NCBI GenBank assembly: GCA_963701205.1
Contig: OY969575.1
Coordinates: 124,001-188,000 of the forward strand
Reading direction: 5' to 3'
Length of the DNA stretch: 64,000 bases
Origin: JALZKA01 sp963701205
GTDB lineage: Bacteria > Actinomycetota > Thermoleophilia > Solirubrobacterales > 70-9
This document shows positions 17,603-26,809 of the stretch, piece by piece. The notes below the pieces were generated by a model that saw nothing but the letters and a program-made list of their open reading frames with translations, ran no database searches and had not been told where the DNA came from. The translations under genes and the position numbers were made by a program. Position 1 is the stretch's first letter. Every line of letters begins with the position of its first letter.

Positions 17603-18838
17603 CTACCGAATGTTGTCGTAGAGCGAGAAGATCGGCAGGTACATCGAGATCACGATGAAGCCGACCCCGGCGCCGACGAACATGATCATCAGCGGCTCGA
17701 TCAGCGAGGTCAGGGCCTTGACCTTGGCATCAACCTCAGTCTCGTAGAAGTCGGCGACCTTTTCCAGCATCGTCTCGAGCTGGCCCGAGTCCTCGCCGAC
17801 GGCGACCATGTGGCTGACCATGGCCGGGAAGACAGGGTTGTCCTGAAGTGGCTTGGCGATCGAGCCGCCGTTGCGGACCGATTCGTAGACGTCGTCCATC
17901 GCCTCCTGCACGACGGCGTTGCCTGCAGTCTGGCCAGCGATCTTGATCGCCTGGAGCATCGGCACGCCCGACGCGATCGTGCCGGCGAACGTCCGCGACC
18001 AGCGCGCCAGCGCGACCTTGTGGACGATGTCACCGATGTGGGCGGGGAAGCGCAGCTTGACCTTGTCCCAGCCAAGGCGCCCGCGCTCGGTCGCCCGCCA
18101 GCGGTTGAATCCATAGACGGTGAGCCCGATCAGGAGGATCAGGATGTACCAGCGACTCGTGATGAAGTCGGACATCCCGACGGTGATCTGGGTCATGAAC
18201 GGAAGCTCGGCCGACGTCCCGGGCTGGTCGGCGGCGATCTCTTCGAAGATTCCGACGAATACGGGCACGATGAAGGCGCAGACGGCAGCCATCACGACGA
18301 TCGCCAGGCCAAACACGGCCATCGGATACATCATCGCCGAGCGCACCTGGCGGCGCAGGGCGTCGAGCCGCTCAAGCTGGTTGGCGACCCGGTCGAGGGC
18401 GTCCTCGAGCCGGCCAGACCCCTCCCCCGCTTCGACCATTGACCGGTAGAGCGGATCGAATACGCCTGGCTGCGAGTCCATCGCCTGCGCAACGGAGCTA
18501 CCCGCCTCGACGTCGCGGCGCAGGCCCGCGATCGCGCGGCTCAGCATCTCGTCCTCGGTCTGGTCCTCCAGCGTGTAGAGGGTGCGGAGCATCGGCATGC
18601 CGGACGAGATCAGCGTCGCGAACTGGCGCGAGAAAACTGCGAGCGGGCGCATCTTCACGCTCTTGAAGCGCTGGAAGATCGATTCCAGCTTCAGGGACTC
18701 GCGCTTTTCGGCAACGTCGAGGACGATCAGGCCGCGCTGGCGCAGCTGCTCGGTGACCTGGGCCTTGGAAGCGGCCTCAAGCTCGCCGCGCGAAGGAACG
18801 CCTGCGAGGTCCACGGCGCGAAACGCGTAGGCGGACAT
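17603..18838 (-). CDS. pilC: type IV pilus / type II secretion inner-membrane platform protein
   Basis: 411 residues, the usual PilC/GspF length. Starts MSAYAFRAVDLAGVPSRGEL, the N-terminal cytoplasmic segment typical of the family, followed by two homologous GspF domains (about residues 70-190 and 270-395; FSRQFATLISSGMPMLRTLY and WSRTFAGTIASGVPMLQAIK are the matching helices). Membrane segments: MYPMAVFGLAIVVMAAVCAF, YILILLIGLTVYGF and LIEPLMIMFVGAGVGFIVIS. It anchors the motor ATPases and pilin assembly. It lies 2 nt after pilT, in the same transcript as pilB and pilT. No pilin or prepilin peptidase gene lies nearby. Confidence 0.92.
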   Translation of the reverse strand: MSAYAFRAVDLAGVPSRGELEAASKAQVTEQLRQRGLIVLDVAEKRESLKLESIFQRFKSVKMRPLAVFSRQFATLISSGMPMLRTLYTLEDQTEDEMLSRAIAGLRRDVEAGSSVAQAMDSQPGVFDPLYRSMVEAGEGSGRLEDALDRVANQLERLDALRRQVRSAMMYPMAVFGLAIVVMAAVCAFIVPVFVGIFEEIAADQPGTSAELPFMTQITVGMSDFITSRWYILILLIGLTVYGFNRWRATERGRLGWDKVKLRFPAHIGDIVHKVALARWSRTFAGTIASGVPMLQAIKIAGQTAGNAVVQEAMDDVYESVRNGGSIAKPLQDNPVFPAMVSHMVAVGEDSGQLETMLEKVADFYETEVDAKVKALTSLIEPLMIMFVGAGVGFIVISMYLPIFSLYDNIR

Positions 18839-18840
18839 CG

Positions 18841-19941
18841 CTAGGCCACCGCCATCGCGGGCTGGCCGATGCCACCACCCGCCGCCAGCAGACGCTTGAG
18901 CTCCTCCGGCACCGACGCCCGTTGCTCGGCAAGTGCCGGGCTGATCTTGCCCATCCGAACGAGCTGGGCGAGATGGCCGTCCATCGTCTGCATGCCAACG
19001 GATCCCGAGGTCTGGATCGCGGAGTAGATCTGGTGGGTCTTGCCTTCGCGAATCAGGTTGCGAACCGCCGGCGTCGGAATCAGGACCTCGGTCGCGCAGA
19101 CCCGGGATGAACCGTCGGCGGTCGGCAGCAGCTGTTGGGTGACGATCCCCTGGAGCGCGATCGAGAGCTGCATTCGGACCTGCTGCTGCTGATGGGGCGG
19201 AAAGACGTCGATGATCCGGTCTACCGTCTGGGCGGTCGACTGGGTGTGGAGGGTTGCGAAGACGAGGTGACCCGTCTCAGCCGCCGTCAACGCCGTCGAG
19301 ATCGTCTCCAGGTCGCGCATCTCGCCGACCAGGATCACGTCGGGATCCTCACGGAGCGCCGACTTCAGCGCGCCGGCGAAGTCGATCGCGTCGGAGCCGA
19401 CCTCGCGCTGGTTGACGATGCACTTCTTGTGCGAGTGCAGGAACTCGATGGGGTCCTCGATGGTGAGGATGTGCTCTTCGCGCTCGGCGTTGATCAGATC
19501 GACCATCGACGCAAGCGTCGTCGATTTTCCCGACCCCGTTGGCCCGGTTACCAGGACGAAGCCGCGCTGCTTTCGGCAGAAGTCCTCCAGGATGCTCGGT
19601 AGCCCAAGGCTCTCCAGATCCTGGATCTCCGTTGGGATATGGCGAAAGGCCGCCGAGATCGCGCCGCGCTGAAAGAAGCAGTTGACGCGAAACCGGGCGA
19701 CGTTTGGAATCGCGTAGGCGAAGTCGAGTTGGAGGTTGTTCTCAAACGTCTTGCGCTGCGAATCGTTGAGAATCGAGTAGACGATCTCGCGCGTGTCCTG
19801 GGGCGTAAGCGCCGGGTATCCGTCGAGCGGCGTGATCCTGCCGCGCACCCTGATCGCCGGGGCAAAGCCCGGCGACAGGTGCACGTCGGAGGCATGATCC
19901 TCGACCATGCGATTGAGCACTGCTGCAAAGTCGAGACTCAT
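18841..19941 (-). CDS. pilT: type IV pilus retraction ATPase
   Basis: 366 residues, normal for PilT. Hexameric cytoplasmic ATPase that powers pilus retraction. Visible: PAS-like N-terminal domain (SDVHLSPGFAPAIRVRGRIT), Walker A VTGPTGSGKSTTLA, Asp box ILTIEDPIEFLH, Walker B DVILVGEMRDLET, His box HLVFATLHTQS, and the PilT-specific AVRNLIREGKTHQI near the C-terminus, which separates it from PilB. Its start is 44 nt after the pilB stop. Confidence 0.95.
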   Translation of the reverse strand: MSLDFAAVLNRMVEDHASDVHLSPGFAPAIRVRGRITPLDGYPALTPQDTREIVYSILNDSQRKTFENNLQLDFAYAIPNVARFRVNCFFQRGAISAAFRHIPTEIQDLESLGLPSILEDFCRKQRGFVLVTGPTGSGKSTTLASMVDLINAEREEHILTIEDPIEFLHSHKKCIVNQREVGSDAIDFAGALKSALREDPDVILVGEMRDLETISTALTAAETGHLVFATLHTQSTAQTVDRIIDVFPPHQQQQVRMQLSIALQGIVTQQLLPTADGSSRVCATEVLIPTPAVRNLIREGKTHQIYSAIQTSGSVGMQTMDGHLAQLVRMGKISPALAEQRASVPEELKRLLAAGGGIGQPAMAVA

Positions 19942-19985
19942 CGCATTCTTATTCGTCCGCGAGCGCGGAAAGCTTGAGCCGTGGG

Positions 19986-21776
19986 TCAGCGTGCGACGCG
20001 GGCGACTTCGGCAATCGAGGTCACGCCGACGCGGACCTTCTGCAAACCATCCTCGCGCAGGGTGAGCATCCCCTCCTCGCGCGCGGTGGCGGTCAATTCT
20101 GCCTCGGGGACGCCGGCGACGGTCATCTCCTTGATGCGGTCGCTCATCACCATCACCGAGTAGAGCCCGATCCGACCCCGATAGCCGGAGTTCGAACAGC
20201 GCCCGCAGCCCGCCGGTTCGTAGACCTCCAGGTCCGCCCCGACCCGGAAGCCGGCGTCGTCAAGCGCCTGTTTCGGCATCACCGCGCGCTTCTTGCACTG
20301 CGGGCAGAGCTTGCGGGCGAGGCGCTGGGCGATCACGCAATCGACCGCGGACGCGGTCAAGAAGCTCTCGATTCCCATCTTCTGAAGCCGAATGATCGCG
20401 CCGGGGGCGTCGTTGGTGTGGAGCGTGGAGAGAACGAGGTGGCCGGTCAGCGCAGCCTCGATCGCAATTCGAGCGGTCTCCGAGTCGCGGATCTCGCCGA
20501 CCATGATCACGTCGGGGTCGGCGCGCAGCATCGAGCGAAGCCCAGTGGCGAACGTCAGCCCCGCCCTGCGGTTGACGCCCATCTGATTGATGCCCTCAAG
20601 GCGGTACTCGACCGGATCCTCAATCGTGATGATCTTCTTCTCGACCGCGTTGATCTCATTCAGCGTCGCGTAGAGGGACGTTGACTTTCCCGATCCGGTG
20701 GGACCGGTGACCAGGACCGCGCCGTGGGGCTTTCGAAACGCGCTCTCGTAGCGCTCGCGGGCCTCGCCCTCCATGCCGAGGTCATCGAGCGATCGCAACG
20801 CCTGCTCCTTGTCGAGGATGCGAATCGTGCAGCCCTCCCCACGCTCGGTCGGCAGGGTCGTGATGCGCAGGTCGATCCGACGCTCCTCGACGTTGACCGA
20901 TACGCGGCCGTCCTGCGGAACTCGTTTTTCGGCGATGTCCATATCGCTCATGATCTTCACCCTGCTGACGACGCCGGCCACCATGCGGCGGGGCACCCGG
21001 GCGGATTCGTAGAGGACGCCGTCAACGCGGAACCGAACCCGCATCTCGCCCTCGCCGGGCTCAAAGTGGATGTCGGACGCGCCCTCGCTGACCGCCTGAC
21101 CCAAGATCGAGTAGACAAGCTTGATCACCGGTGCATCGTCGGCGGACTCGCGCAGGTCCGAAACCACCGCTTCGCCATCGTCCTCTCCGTCCTCGGACAC
21201 GGCCTCGGACACCGCCGTCTCCAGCGTGTTGAGCCGCTTGATCAACGCCTCGATGTCCTCGGCGGCCGTGACAGCGACCTGGCAATGCATCCCGGTGATC
21301 ATCTGGATGTCGTCGATTGCAATCACGTTGGCCGGGTCCGCCATCGCCAGGATCAGCGTGTCCTCAGACGCAAAACCCACGGGCAGCGCCCGGTAGCGGC
21401 GGGCCGCCGACGGCGCCAGCATGTTCGCGGCCCCCATATCGACGTGGTAGGCGTTGAGGTCCACATGGGGAAGCCCGTAGCGCTCAGCCATGGCCCGCGA
21501 AAGCTGGCTCGAATCGATCACGTTGCGCTCGATCAACACCGCTTCGGGCGAGCGCCCGGCGACGCGAGCCTCCGCGATCGCCTCCTCAACGCGTTCGGGC
21601 GCCGCGAATCCAAGCTCGATCAGGACGTCGGTAATGAACATTGCCGAATTGCCGCGGCCCGCCGGTGGCGTGAGCCCCGCAACGGACTCGGCATCCGGCT
21701 CAACGTCCTCGGCAACCGCGGCCGAAGTGCCGCTGGCGGGCACGGGACGCAGATGCCCTGGGCGCGCGTCGGCCAT
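19986..21776 (-). CDS. pilB: type IV pilus assembly ATPase
   Basis: 596 residues. Extension ATPase of the pilus or secretion machine. N-terminal MshEN domain (FITDVLIELGFAAPERVEEA through IDDIQMITGMHCQVAV, roughly residues 45-190), N2 domain SDIHFEPGEGEMRVRFRVDG, Walker A VTGPTGSGKSTSLYA, Asp box IITIEDPVEYRL, Walker B DVIMVGEIRDSET, His box HLVLSTLHTND, and the tetracysteine zinc site CPQCK ... CGRCSNSGYRGR. The ATG overlaps the aroE stop as TGATG, so the two are translationally coupled; a GTG one codon upstream is the alternative start. Confidence 0.95.
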   Translation of the reverse strand: MADARPGHLRPVPASGTSAAVAEDVEPDAESVAGLTPPAGRGNSAMFITDVLIELGFAAPERVEEAIAEARVAGRSPEAVLIERNVIDSSQLSRAMAERYGLPHVDLNAYHVDMGAANMLAPSAARRYRALPVGFASEDTLILAMADPANVIAIDDIQMITGMHCQVAVTAAEDIEALIKRLNTLETAVSEAVSEDGEDDGEAVVSDLRESADDAPVIKLVYSILGQAVSEGASDIHFEPGEGEMRVRFRVDGVLYESARVPRRMVAGVVSRVKIMSDMDIAEKRVPQDGRVSVNVEERRIDLRITTLPTERGEGCTIRILDKEQALRSLDDLGMEGEARERYESAFRKPHGAVLVTGPTGSGKSTSLYATLNEINAVEKKIITIEDPVEYRLEGINQMGVNRRAGLTFATGLRSMLRADPDVIMVGEIRDSETARIAIEAALTGHLVLSTLHTNDAPGAIIRLQKMGIESFLTASAVDCVIAQRLARKLCPQCKKRAVMPKQALDDAGFRVGADLEVYEPAGCGRCSNSGYRGRIGLYSVMVMSDRIKEMTVAGVPEAELTATAREEGMLTLREDGLQKVRVGVTSIAEVARVAR

Positions 21777-22606
21777 CACGCGGCCCGCGCGGCGCGGCGC
21801 ATCGCCGCAAGCGGAGCGCTGCGTTGCGTCCAGATCTCAAGCGTGGCCGCGCCCTGGTGGATCAACACCTCAAGCCCGTCCACGGTTTTGGCACCCGCTC
21901 GCCGAGCGAGGGCGATCAGCGCAGACTCGCGCGGCCCGTAGGCAAGATCAACAACGGTCTGATCCATATTCAGGTCATCGGCCTTGACCGGCAGGGCCTT
22001 GAGATCCGCAGCCTCCCACTCACTCGCGGAGCCCTCCCCCCTTCCCCCGGGAGCCTCCATTCCGATCGTCGTGGCGTTAACGAGCAAATCGAATTCCGGC
22101 AAGCGCTCAGCGTGGGCCACGCCGAACTCGTCAGCAAGGTCCCTCGCCTTGGCCGCCGTTCGGTTCCAAACCGCTACCTCGGCCCCCGCCTCACGCAAAG
22201 CCCAGATCGCTGCTCGCGCCGATCCCCCGGCACCCAGCACCAGGGCCCGCGAGGACCCTGGGGAGGCGGGAAGCGCGGCGATAATTCCGGTCGCGTCGGT
22301 GTTGTCGGCGCGAACCGTTCCCTCAGCGTCGAAGCTCAGGGTGTTGGCGGCCCCAATCGCAGTCGCGGCCGCGGATGATTCGTTGGCAAGCGCAAGCGCG
22401 GCCAACTTGTGGGGCACCGTCACGTTGACGCCGACGAAACCGCGGGCCGGAAGCGAGCCGACCAGATCCGCGAACCGCTCGGCAGGTACATCGATGGCCT
22501 CATACGTCCAATCCGGCGCCAGGCCAAGTTCAGCCAGCGCTGCGGTGTGCATCGCTGGCGAGCGCGAGTGTGAGATCGGATGTCCAAGCACGGCCAGCCG
22601 CGGCAT
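21776..22606 (-). CDS. aroE: shikimate dehydrogenase
   Basis: 276 residues. NADPH-dependent reduction of 3-dehydroshikimate in aromatic amino-acid synthesis. Substrate domain starts MPRLAVLGHPISHSRSPAMH; catalytic Lys is in NVTVPHKLAAL and the shikimate-binding Asp in ADNTDATGI; cofactor domain has ALVLGAGGSARAAIWALREA and VWNRTAAKA. A -10 box TAGCAT (22614-22619) ends 7 nt before the ATG on this strand, so it may have its own leaderless promoter inside the operon. mltG ends 21 nt upstream. Confidence 0.95.
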   Translation of the reverse strand: MPRLAVLGHPISHSRSPAMHTAALAELGLAPDWTYEAIDVPAERFADLVGSLPARGFVGVNVTVPHKLAALALANESSAAATAIGAANTLSFDAEGTVRADNTDATGIIAALPASPGSSRALVLGAGGSARAAIWALREAGAEVAVWNRTAAKARDLADEFGVAHAERLPEFDLLVNATTIGMEAPGGRGEGSASEWEAADLKALPVKADDLNMDQTVVDLAYGPRESALIALARRAGAKTVDGLEVLIHQGAATLEIWTQRSAPLAAMRRAARAA

Positions 22607-22613
22607 GGACCCG

Positions 22614-22619
22614 ATGCTA
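22614..22619 (-). promoter_or_regulatory. -10 box TAGCAT of aroE
   Basis: TAGCAT ends 7 nt before the aroE ATG. The spacing matches the leaderless promoters of alaS, hisS and others in this window. Confidence 0.35.
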
Positions 22620-22627
22620 CGCCGCGA

Positions 22628-23735
22628 TCAGCACTCGGTGGGCGAGCCGCCCTTTGCCTGCAAGGCCGCTTGGTATTCGGCCTCGGCCGCCGCGAACTCA
22701 GAATCGGTCTCGACGAAGGTGTGCTCGTTGCACGATCCCGGCTTCACGACGAAGTAGTAAAAGTCGGTTTTGGCGGGGTTGGCGGCAGCCTCAAGCGAGG
22801 CCAGGCCGGGGTTTCCAATCGGGCCGGGAGGCAAGCCGGGGTTGATGCGCGTGTTGTAGGGCGTGTCGGCGTCAAGCCGGGACTGCACCAGCGGCTTTGT
22901 GTAGTTGCGGTCCTCAAAGCGAATCGTGGCGTCGATCCCGAGGGTGTCGTTAGCCGCTAGCCGGTTGTAGATCACCGACGCCGCCAGCGTGCGCTCCTCG
23001 GGAACCGCGATCTCGCGCTCGATCAGCGAAGCGATGATCACGACGTCGTACACGGAGAGGTTCTTCGACTTCGCGTAGCTCATATCGATTCCGGCGAGAT
23101 TGGCGTCGAACGCCTCGACCTGCTTTTTCACCAGGGCATCGACGCCACCGTTGGCAAACAGCTCATAGGTGGCAGGAAACAGAAACCCCTCAAGGCTGGT
23201 GGCGCTCCCAGCTCCGAGCTTGCCCAGATTGATCGCTTTCGACGCCCGGCTCGCCTTCACGTAGTTGCCCTTGAACGCCGGCCTCTTTCGCAACCAGCGC
23301 GACCTGGGAGCGGTCGTAGCCTTCCGGGATGACGACGTCGATCGTCTTGCGCTCCTTGACCGGGGCAGGAGCGGGCGCGTCGTCGCGCTGCGTGATTATT
23401 ACCGCGGCACCGGCGATCAGAACGATCAGCGCCATCAACCCGATCAGCGCGCCCAAACGCCGACGCCGGACCGCGCTCGACGCGCTTGCCACGGGGGGCG
23501 GCAGCGGCAATTCCGGCTCCGGCTCCGGCTCCGGATCGCGAGGTGGCTCCGGCCGAAGATCCGGCCCCGGTTCCTCGGCATTGGGGCTTTCCTGGTCGGC
23601 CAACTCATCACGCACGTGGCCGGCGATGCTCTCCTGATCGCTCTTGCGACGCTTCTCGCGCTCAATGCGCCGGGCCTCACGCGCTCGCGCTGCCTCGTCC
23701 TCGGCGAATGGGTCTTGCCAGTCGGAATCGTTCAT
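22628..23735 (-). CDS. mltG: endolytic murein transglycosylase, one frameshift
   Basis: Membrane-anchored lytic transglycosylase that cuts nascent peptidoglycan strands. The first frame (23735-23190) encodes an acidic/basic cytoplasmic head of about 85 residues, the membrane helix LGALIGLMALIVLIAGAAVI and the start of the LysM-like domain (VIPEGYDRSQVALVAKEAGV). The second (to 22628) continues KGNYVKASRASKAINLG, FLFPATYELF, the catalytic-Glu motif SLIEREIAVPEERTLAASVI, and the conserved end PYNTRINPGLPPGPIGNPG. One extra T near 23268 separates them. The gene is normally conserved and its codons are otherwise perfect, so a sequencing error is likely. ATG overlaps the ruvX stop (ATGA). Confidence 0.9.
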
Positions 23736-24132
23736 TTGCGCTCGCGCTCCGCCCCAGCGGCGCGGCTGAGCATGAATGACTCAAGCAGATGGGCTGCCGC
23801 AAGCGCGTCGGCGGGGGCCGCGGCGCCGGCCGGGCGCTCGACTCGGCCAGTCGCGTCGTCAGTCGCTCGTCGTAGGTCACGACCGGAACTGCGAGGAGGG
23901 ACTCGAGCTGCCCGGCAAACGCCCGCGCCTCCGCCGCTTGGGCGCCCTCGTCACCTGCGAGCGTCACCGGCAGACCAACGCAGACCAACTCGACGGCCTC
24001 TTCGGCGACGATGTCCGCAACCGCAGCAGGATCGGGCGGGACGACACAAAGCGGTCGCGCCAGCGTCTCGGTCGGGTCGCAGACTGCGACGCCGACGCGC
24101 GCGGCTCCATGGTCAAGGGCGAGGATCCTCAT
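23732..24132 (-). CDS. ruvX: RuvX/YqgF RNase H-fold nuclease, one frameshift
   Basis: Putative Holliday-junction resolvase / pre-16S rRNA nuclease. ATG at 24132 starts MRILALDHGAARVGVAVCDP (first catalytic Asp); VCVGLPVTLAGDEG and VVTYDERLTTRLAE (catalytic Glu) follow. The frame then shifts by one missing base near 23845, and another frame supplies the end: RPAGAAAPADALAAAHLLES (last catalytic Asp) and FMLSRAAGAERERK with its stop at 23732. Restored length is about 133 residues, the family norm. The start lies 10 nt after the alaS stop; the stop overlaps mltG. Confidence 0.88.
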
Positions 24133-24142
24133 CGTCGGGGCG

Positions 24143-26758
24143 TCAGCCGCCGAGCCCGGCTGCGATCCGGGTCCGGGCCACCTCAAGCGCTTCGTCGAGC
24201 TTGGCGGCATCCCGCCCGCCGGCCTGCGCGGCATCGTCGCGGCCGCCACCGCCACCGCCGACGAGCGTGGCCGCCTCTTGGACCATTGCGGGGGCTTTGA
24301 GTCCGCGCTCGATCGCGACGGCGCTCAGCAGGACTACCAGCCCAACCTTGCCGTCGGCGGCGCCGCCCAGGACGACGGCCGACTCGCCGAGCGTGGCGCG
24401 AACCTGGGAGCCCAGTTCCATCAGGGCGCGCTGATCGGCGATCTCCGAACGCGCCACGACCACCTTGATCCCGCCGACTTCGGCAGCCCCGGCGACGAGG
24501 CGCTCGGCCTCCTGGCCGGCGGACTGCCTTCCTGCCTCGGCTACCTTGGCTTCAAGCTCAGCCAGACGCTCGGCCGCGCGCTCAGCGGCGCCGAAGGGAT
24601 CCTTTGCTGACCCGAGCACGTTGCCCGCCTGCTCGAAGGCCAGGCTCTGCGCCCGGTAGTGGTCGATCGCTGCCGGGCCCGTCAGCGCTTCGATCCGACG
24701 CACGTTCGCGGCGCTTGAACCCTCGGAGACGATCGCAAAGATTCCGCACTCAGCGGTGGAGGCGACGTGCGTGCCACCACATAGCTCGCGAGAGACGCGC
24801 CCTTCGACGCCATCGATCTCGACCATCCGCACCCAATCCCCGTATTTTTCGCCGAAGAGCGCCATCGCCCCTAGTGCCTCCGCCTGCGTGCTCTCCATCT
24901 CCATCGCCCGCATCGGCAGGCTCGCCTTGATCCAATCGTTGACGGCGTCCTCGATCGCACGCAGGTCGTCGGGCGAAAGCGGTTTGCCGTGATTGAAATC
25001 GAAGCGCAGCTTGTCGGGCCTGACCGCCGAGCCGGCCTGGCGAATGTGGGTGCCAAGCCGTTCGCGAAGCAACGCATGCAGGAGGTGGGTCGCGGTGTGG
25101 TTTCGCATCGTGCGATGTCGCAGGTCGTGGTCCACGCGCGCCTCGACCCGCATGCCGGGTTCAAGCCCCGCCCCGCTCGTCCGCAGCGCCTGGTCGGAGC
25201 CGACCCGATACACGGCCTCGACGGGAGCCTCGCCACCTTCCCACGCGATCACTCCGGAATCGGAGACCTGGCCACCACCCTCCGGGTAAAACGGGCTCTC
25301 CTCAAGTTTCAGGATCTCGCCCTCCACGGCGGCGACGCTGGTTTCAGTTACGAGCTTGGCGTAGCCGACGAACTCAGTTTCCGGAACGGAGGCGACGAGG
25401 CCCTGGACACCTTCGCGATGATCGCCTGCACTGGCTTGGCTGGAGCCCGCTCGCGCCCGCTTGCGCTGCTCCTCCATCAGGCGCTCAAAACCGTCGTCGT
25501 CAACGCCAAGGCCCTCCTCGGCCAGCAGTTCCTTGGTGACCTCGAACGGAAAGCCATACGTGTCGTGAAGTTTGAACGCATCCTCGGCGTTTACCTCGGT
25601 TTCGCTAGCCGCCTTTGCGTCCGTTATCACCGTGCCGAGCAGCTCGAGGCCGCGCTCCAGGGTGCGGCCAAAGCTCTCCTCCTCCTGGGCGACCCAGCCA
25701 ACGATCTCCTCGCGCTTGTCGGCAAGCTGCGGCGCCACCTCGGCCAGGGTCTCGATGGCACGCTCGGCGAAGCGTCCCAGGTAGGGCGCCTCCAGGCCAA
25801 GCGCCCGGCCCTGCTGGATCGCACGGCGCATCACGCGCCGCAGGACGTAGCCCCGTTCCTCGTTCGACGGCACCACACCGTCAGCGATCAGGTTGACCAT
25901 GCCGCGCGAGTGGTCGGCCAGGATCCGCATCGCCCTGGTCGTCGCCTCGTCGGCGCCGAACGAACGGCTGGAGAGCTCCTCGGCAAGCTCGACCAGCGGT
26001 CGGAAGCCGTCGGTCTCGAAGACTGAGCCCACCCCCTGCTGGATCATCGCCATCCGCTCCAGCCCCAGCCCGGTATCGATGTTCTGCTTGGGCAGTTCGG
26101 TCAGCGAGCCGTCCTCGTGGAGCTCAAGGGCCATAAAGACGAGGTTCCAATACTCGAGGTAGCGCTCGGTGTCGTCGCCCGGCCGGACGTTCTCGTCACC
26201 GAACTCCGGGCCGCGATCGATGTAGAGCTCGGAGCAAGGGCCACAGGGACCCGTCGTTCCACCCTGCCAGAAGTTCTCTGCCCTTGGCAGCTTGACGATG
26301 CGCTCGTCAGGCACGCCGACGCCACGCCAGAGCTCGATTGCCTCTTCGTCGGGACCGAGCCCGAGGTCGTCGTCGCCACCAAATACGGTGATCCAGATCC
26401 GCTCCGGCTCGAAGCCAAAGCCCTCAGTGGATAGCTCCCAGCCGAACTCGATCGCTTCCCGCTTGAAGTAATCGCCGAAGCTGAAGTTGCCGAGCATCTC
26501 GAAGTAGGTCAGGTGGCGCTGCGTGTTGCCGACCTCCTCGATATCCGGCGTACGAAAGCAGCGCTGGCAGGAGGTCAGGCGCGCCGACGGCGGTGCCTCG
26601 CGGTCCTGGAAGTACGGCTTGAAGGGCTGCATGCCGGCGACAGTGAGCAGCGTCGATGTGTCGTCAGGAGCCGGGATAAGCGATCCCGAGGGGACGCGCA
26701 GGTGGCCGCGTTCCTCGAAGTACGCCTGGTACGTCTCGCGAATCTCGCTGGACTTCAT
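24143..26758 (-). CDS. alaS: alanyl-tRNA synthetase
   Basis: 871 residues, normal bacterial length. Class II catalytic core at the N-terminus (MKSSEIRETYQAYFEERGHL; SCQRCFRTPDIEEVG; WNLVFMALELHEDGSLTELP), tRNA-recognition domain, editing domain with the zinc motif HTATHLLHALLRE ... CGGTHVAST, and the C-terminal Ala domain with a long coiled coil (ERAAERLAELEAKVAEAGRQ) ending ALEVARTRIAAGLGG. It charges tRNA-Ala and clears mischarged Ser/Gly. First gene of the operon alaS-ruvX-mltG-aroE-pilB-pilT-pilC; divergent from the small exported gene at 26810. The frame is intact over 2.6 kb. Confidence 0.97.
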   Translation of the reverse strand: MKSSEIRETYQAYFEERGHLRVPSGSLIPAPDDTSTLLTVAGMQPFKPYFQDREAPPSARLTSCQRCFRTPDIEEVGNTQRHLTYFEMLGNFSFGDYFKREAIEFGWELSTEGFGFEPERIWITVFGGDDDLGLGPDEEAIELWRGVGVPDERIVKLPRAENFWQGGTTGPCGPCSELYIDRGPEFGDENVRPGDDTERYLEYWNLVFMALELHEDGSLTELPKQNIDTGLGLERMAMIQQGVGSVFETDGFRPLVELAEELSSRSFGADEATTRAMRILADHSRGMVNLIADGVVPSNEERGYVLRRVMRRAIQQGRALGLEAPYLGRFAERAIETLAEVAPQLADKREEIVGWVAQEEESFGRTLERGLELLGTVITDAKAASETEVNAEDAFKLHDTYGFPFEVTKELLAEEGLGVDDDGFERLMEEQRKRARAGSSQASAGDHREGVQGLVASVPETEFVGYAKLVTETSVAAVEGEILKLEESPFYPEGGGQVSDSGVIAWEGGEAPVEAVYRVGSDQALRTSGAGLEPGMRVEARVDHDLRHRTMRNHTATHLLHALLRERLGTHIRQAGSAVRPDKLRFDFNHGKPLSPDDLRAIEDAVNDWIKASLPMRAMEMESTQAEALGAMALFGEKYGDWVRMVEIDGVEGRVSRELCGGTHVASTAECGIFAIVSEGSSAANVRRIEALTGPAAIDHYRAQSLAFEQAGNVLGSAKDPFGAAERAAERLAELEAKVAEAGRQSAGQEAERLVAGAAEVGGIKVVVARSEIADQRALMELGSQVRATLGESAVVLGGAADGKVGLVVLLSAVAIERGLKAPAMVQEAATLVGGGGGGRDDAAQAGGRDAAKLDEALEVARTRIAAGLGG

Positions 26759-26767
26759 CGACGCGAG

Positions 26768-26773
26768 AGTCTA
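26768..26773 (-). promoter_or_regulatory. -10 box TAGACT of alaS
   Basis: TAGACT on the minus strand ends 9 nt before the alaS ATG, leaving no room for a leader or T-box. This implies a leaderless or near-leaderless mRNA. Confidence 0.45.
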
Positions 26774-26809
26774 GGCTGGCGCGGCCAAACTCACCGTGGG
26801 GGGAAGACC

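Noticed and set aside
24989..26026. Long plus-strand open frame opposite alaS (345 codons)
   Set aside because: Antisense to a clear alanyl-tRNA synthetase; it exists because of high-GC codon use. Similar long frames opposite pilB, aspS, fadA and the mutase were dropped for the same reason.
26759..26809. T-box or riboswitch before alaS
   Set aside because: The whole divergent gap is about 50 nt and the -10 box lies 9 nt before the ATG, leaving no leader.
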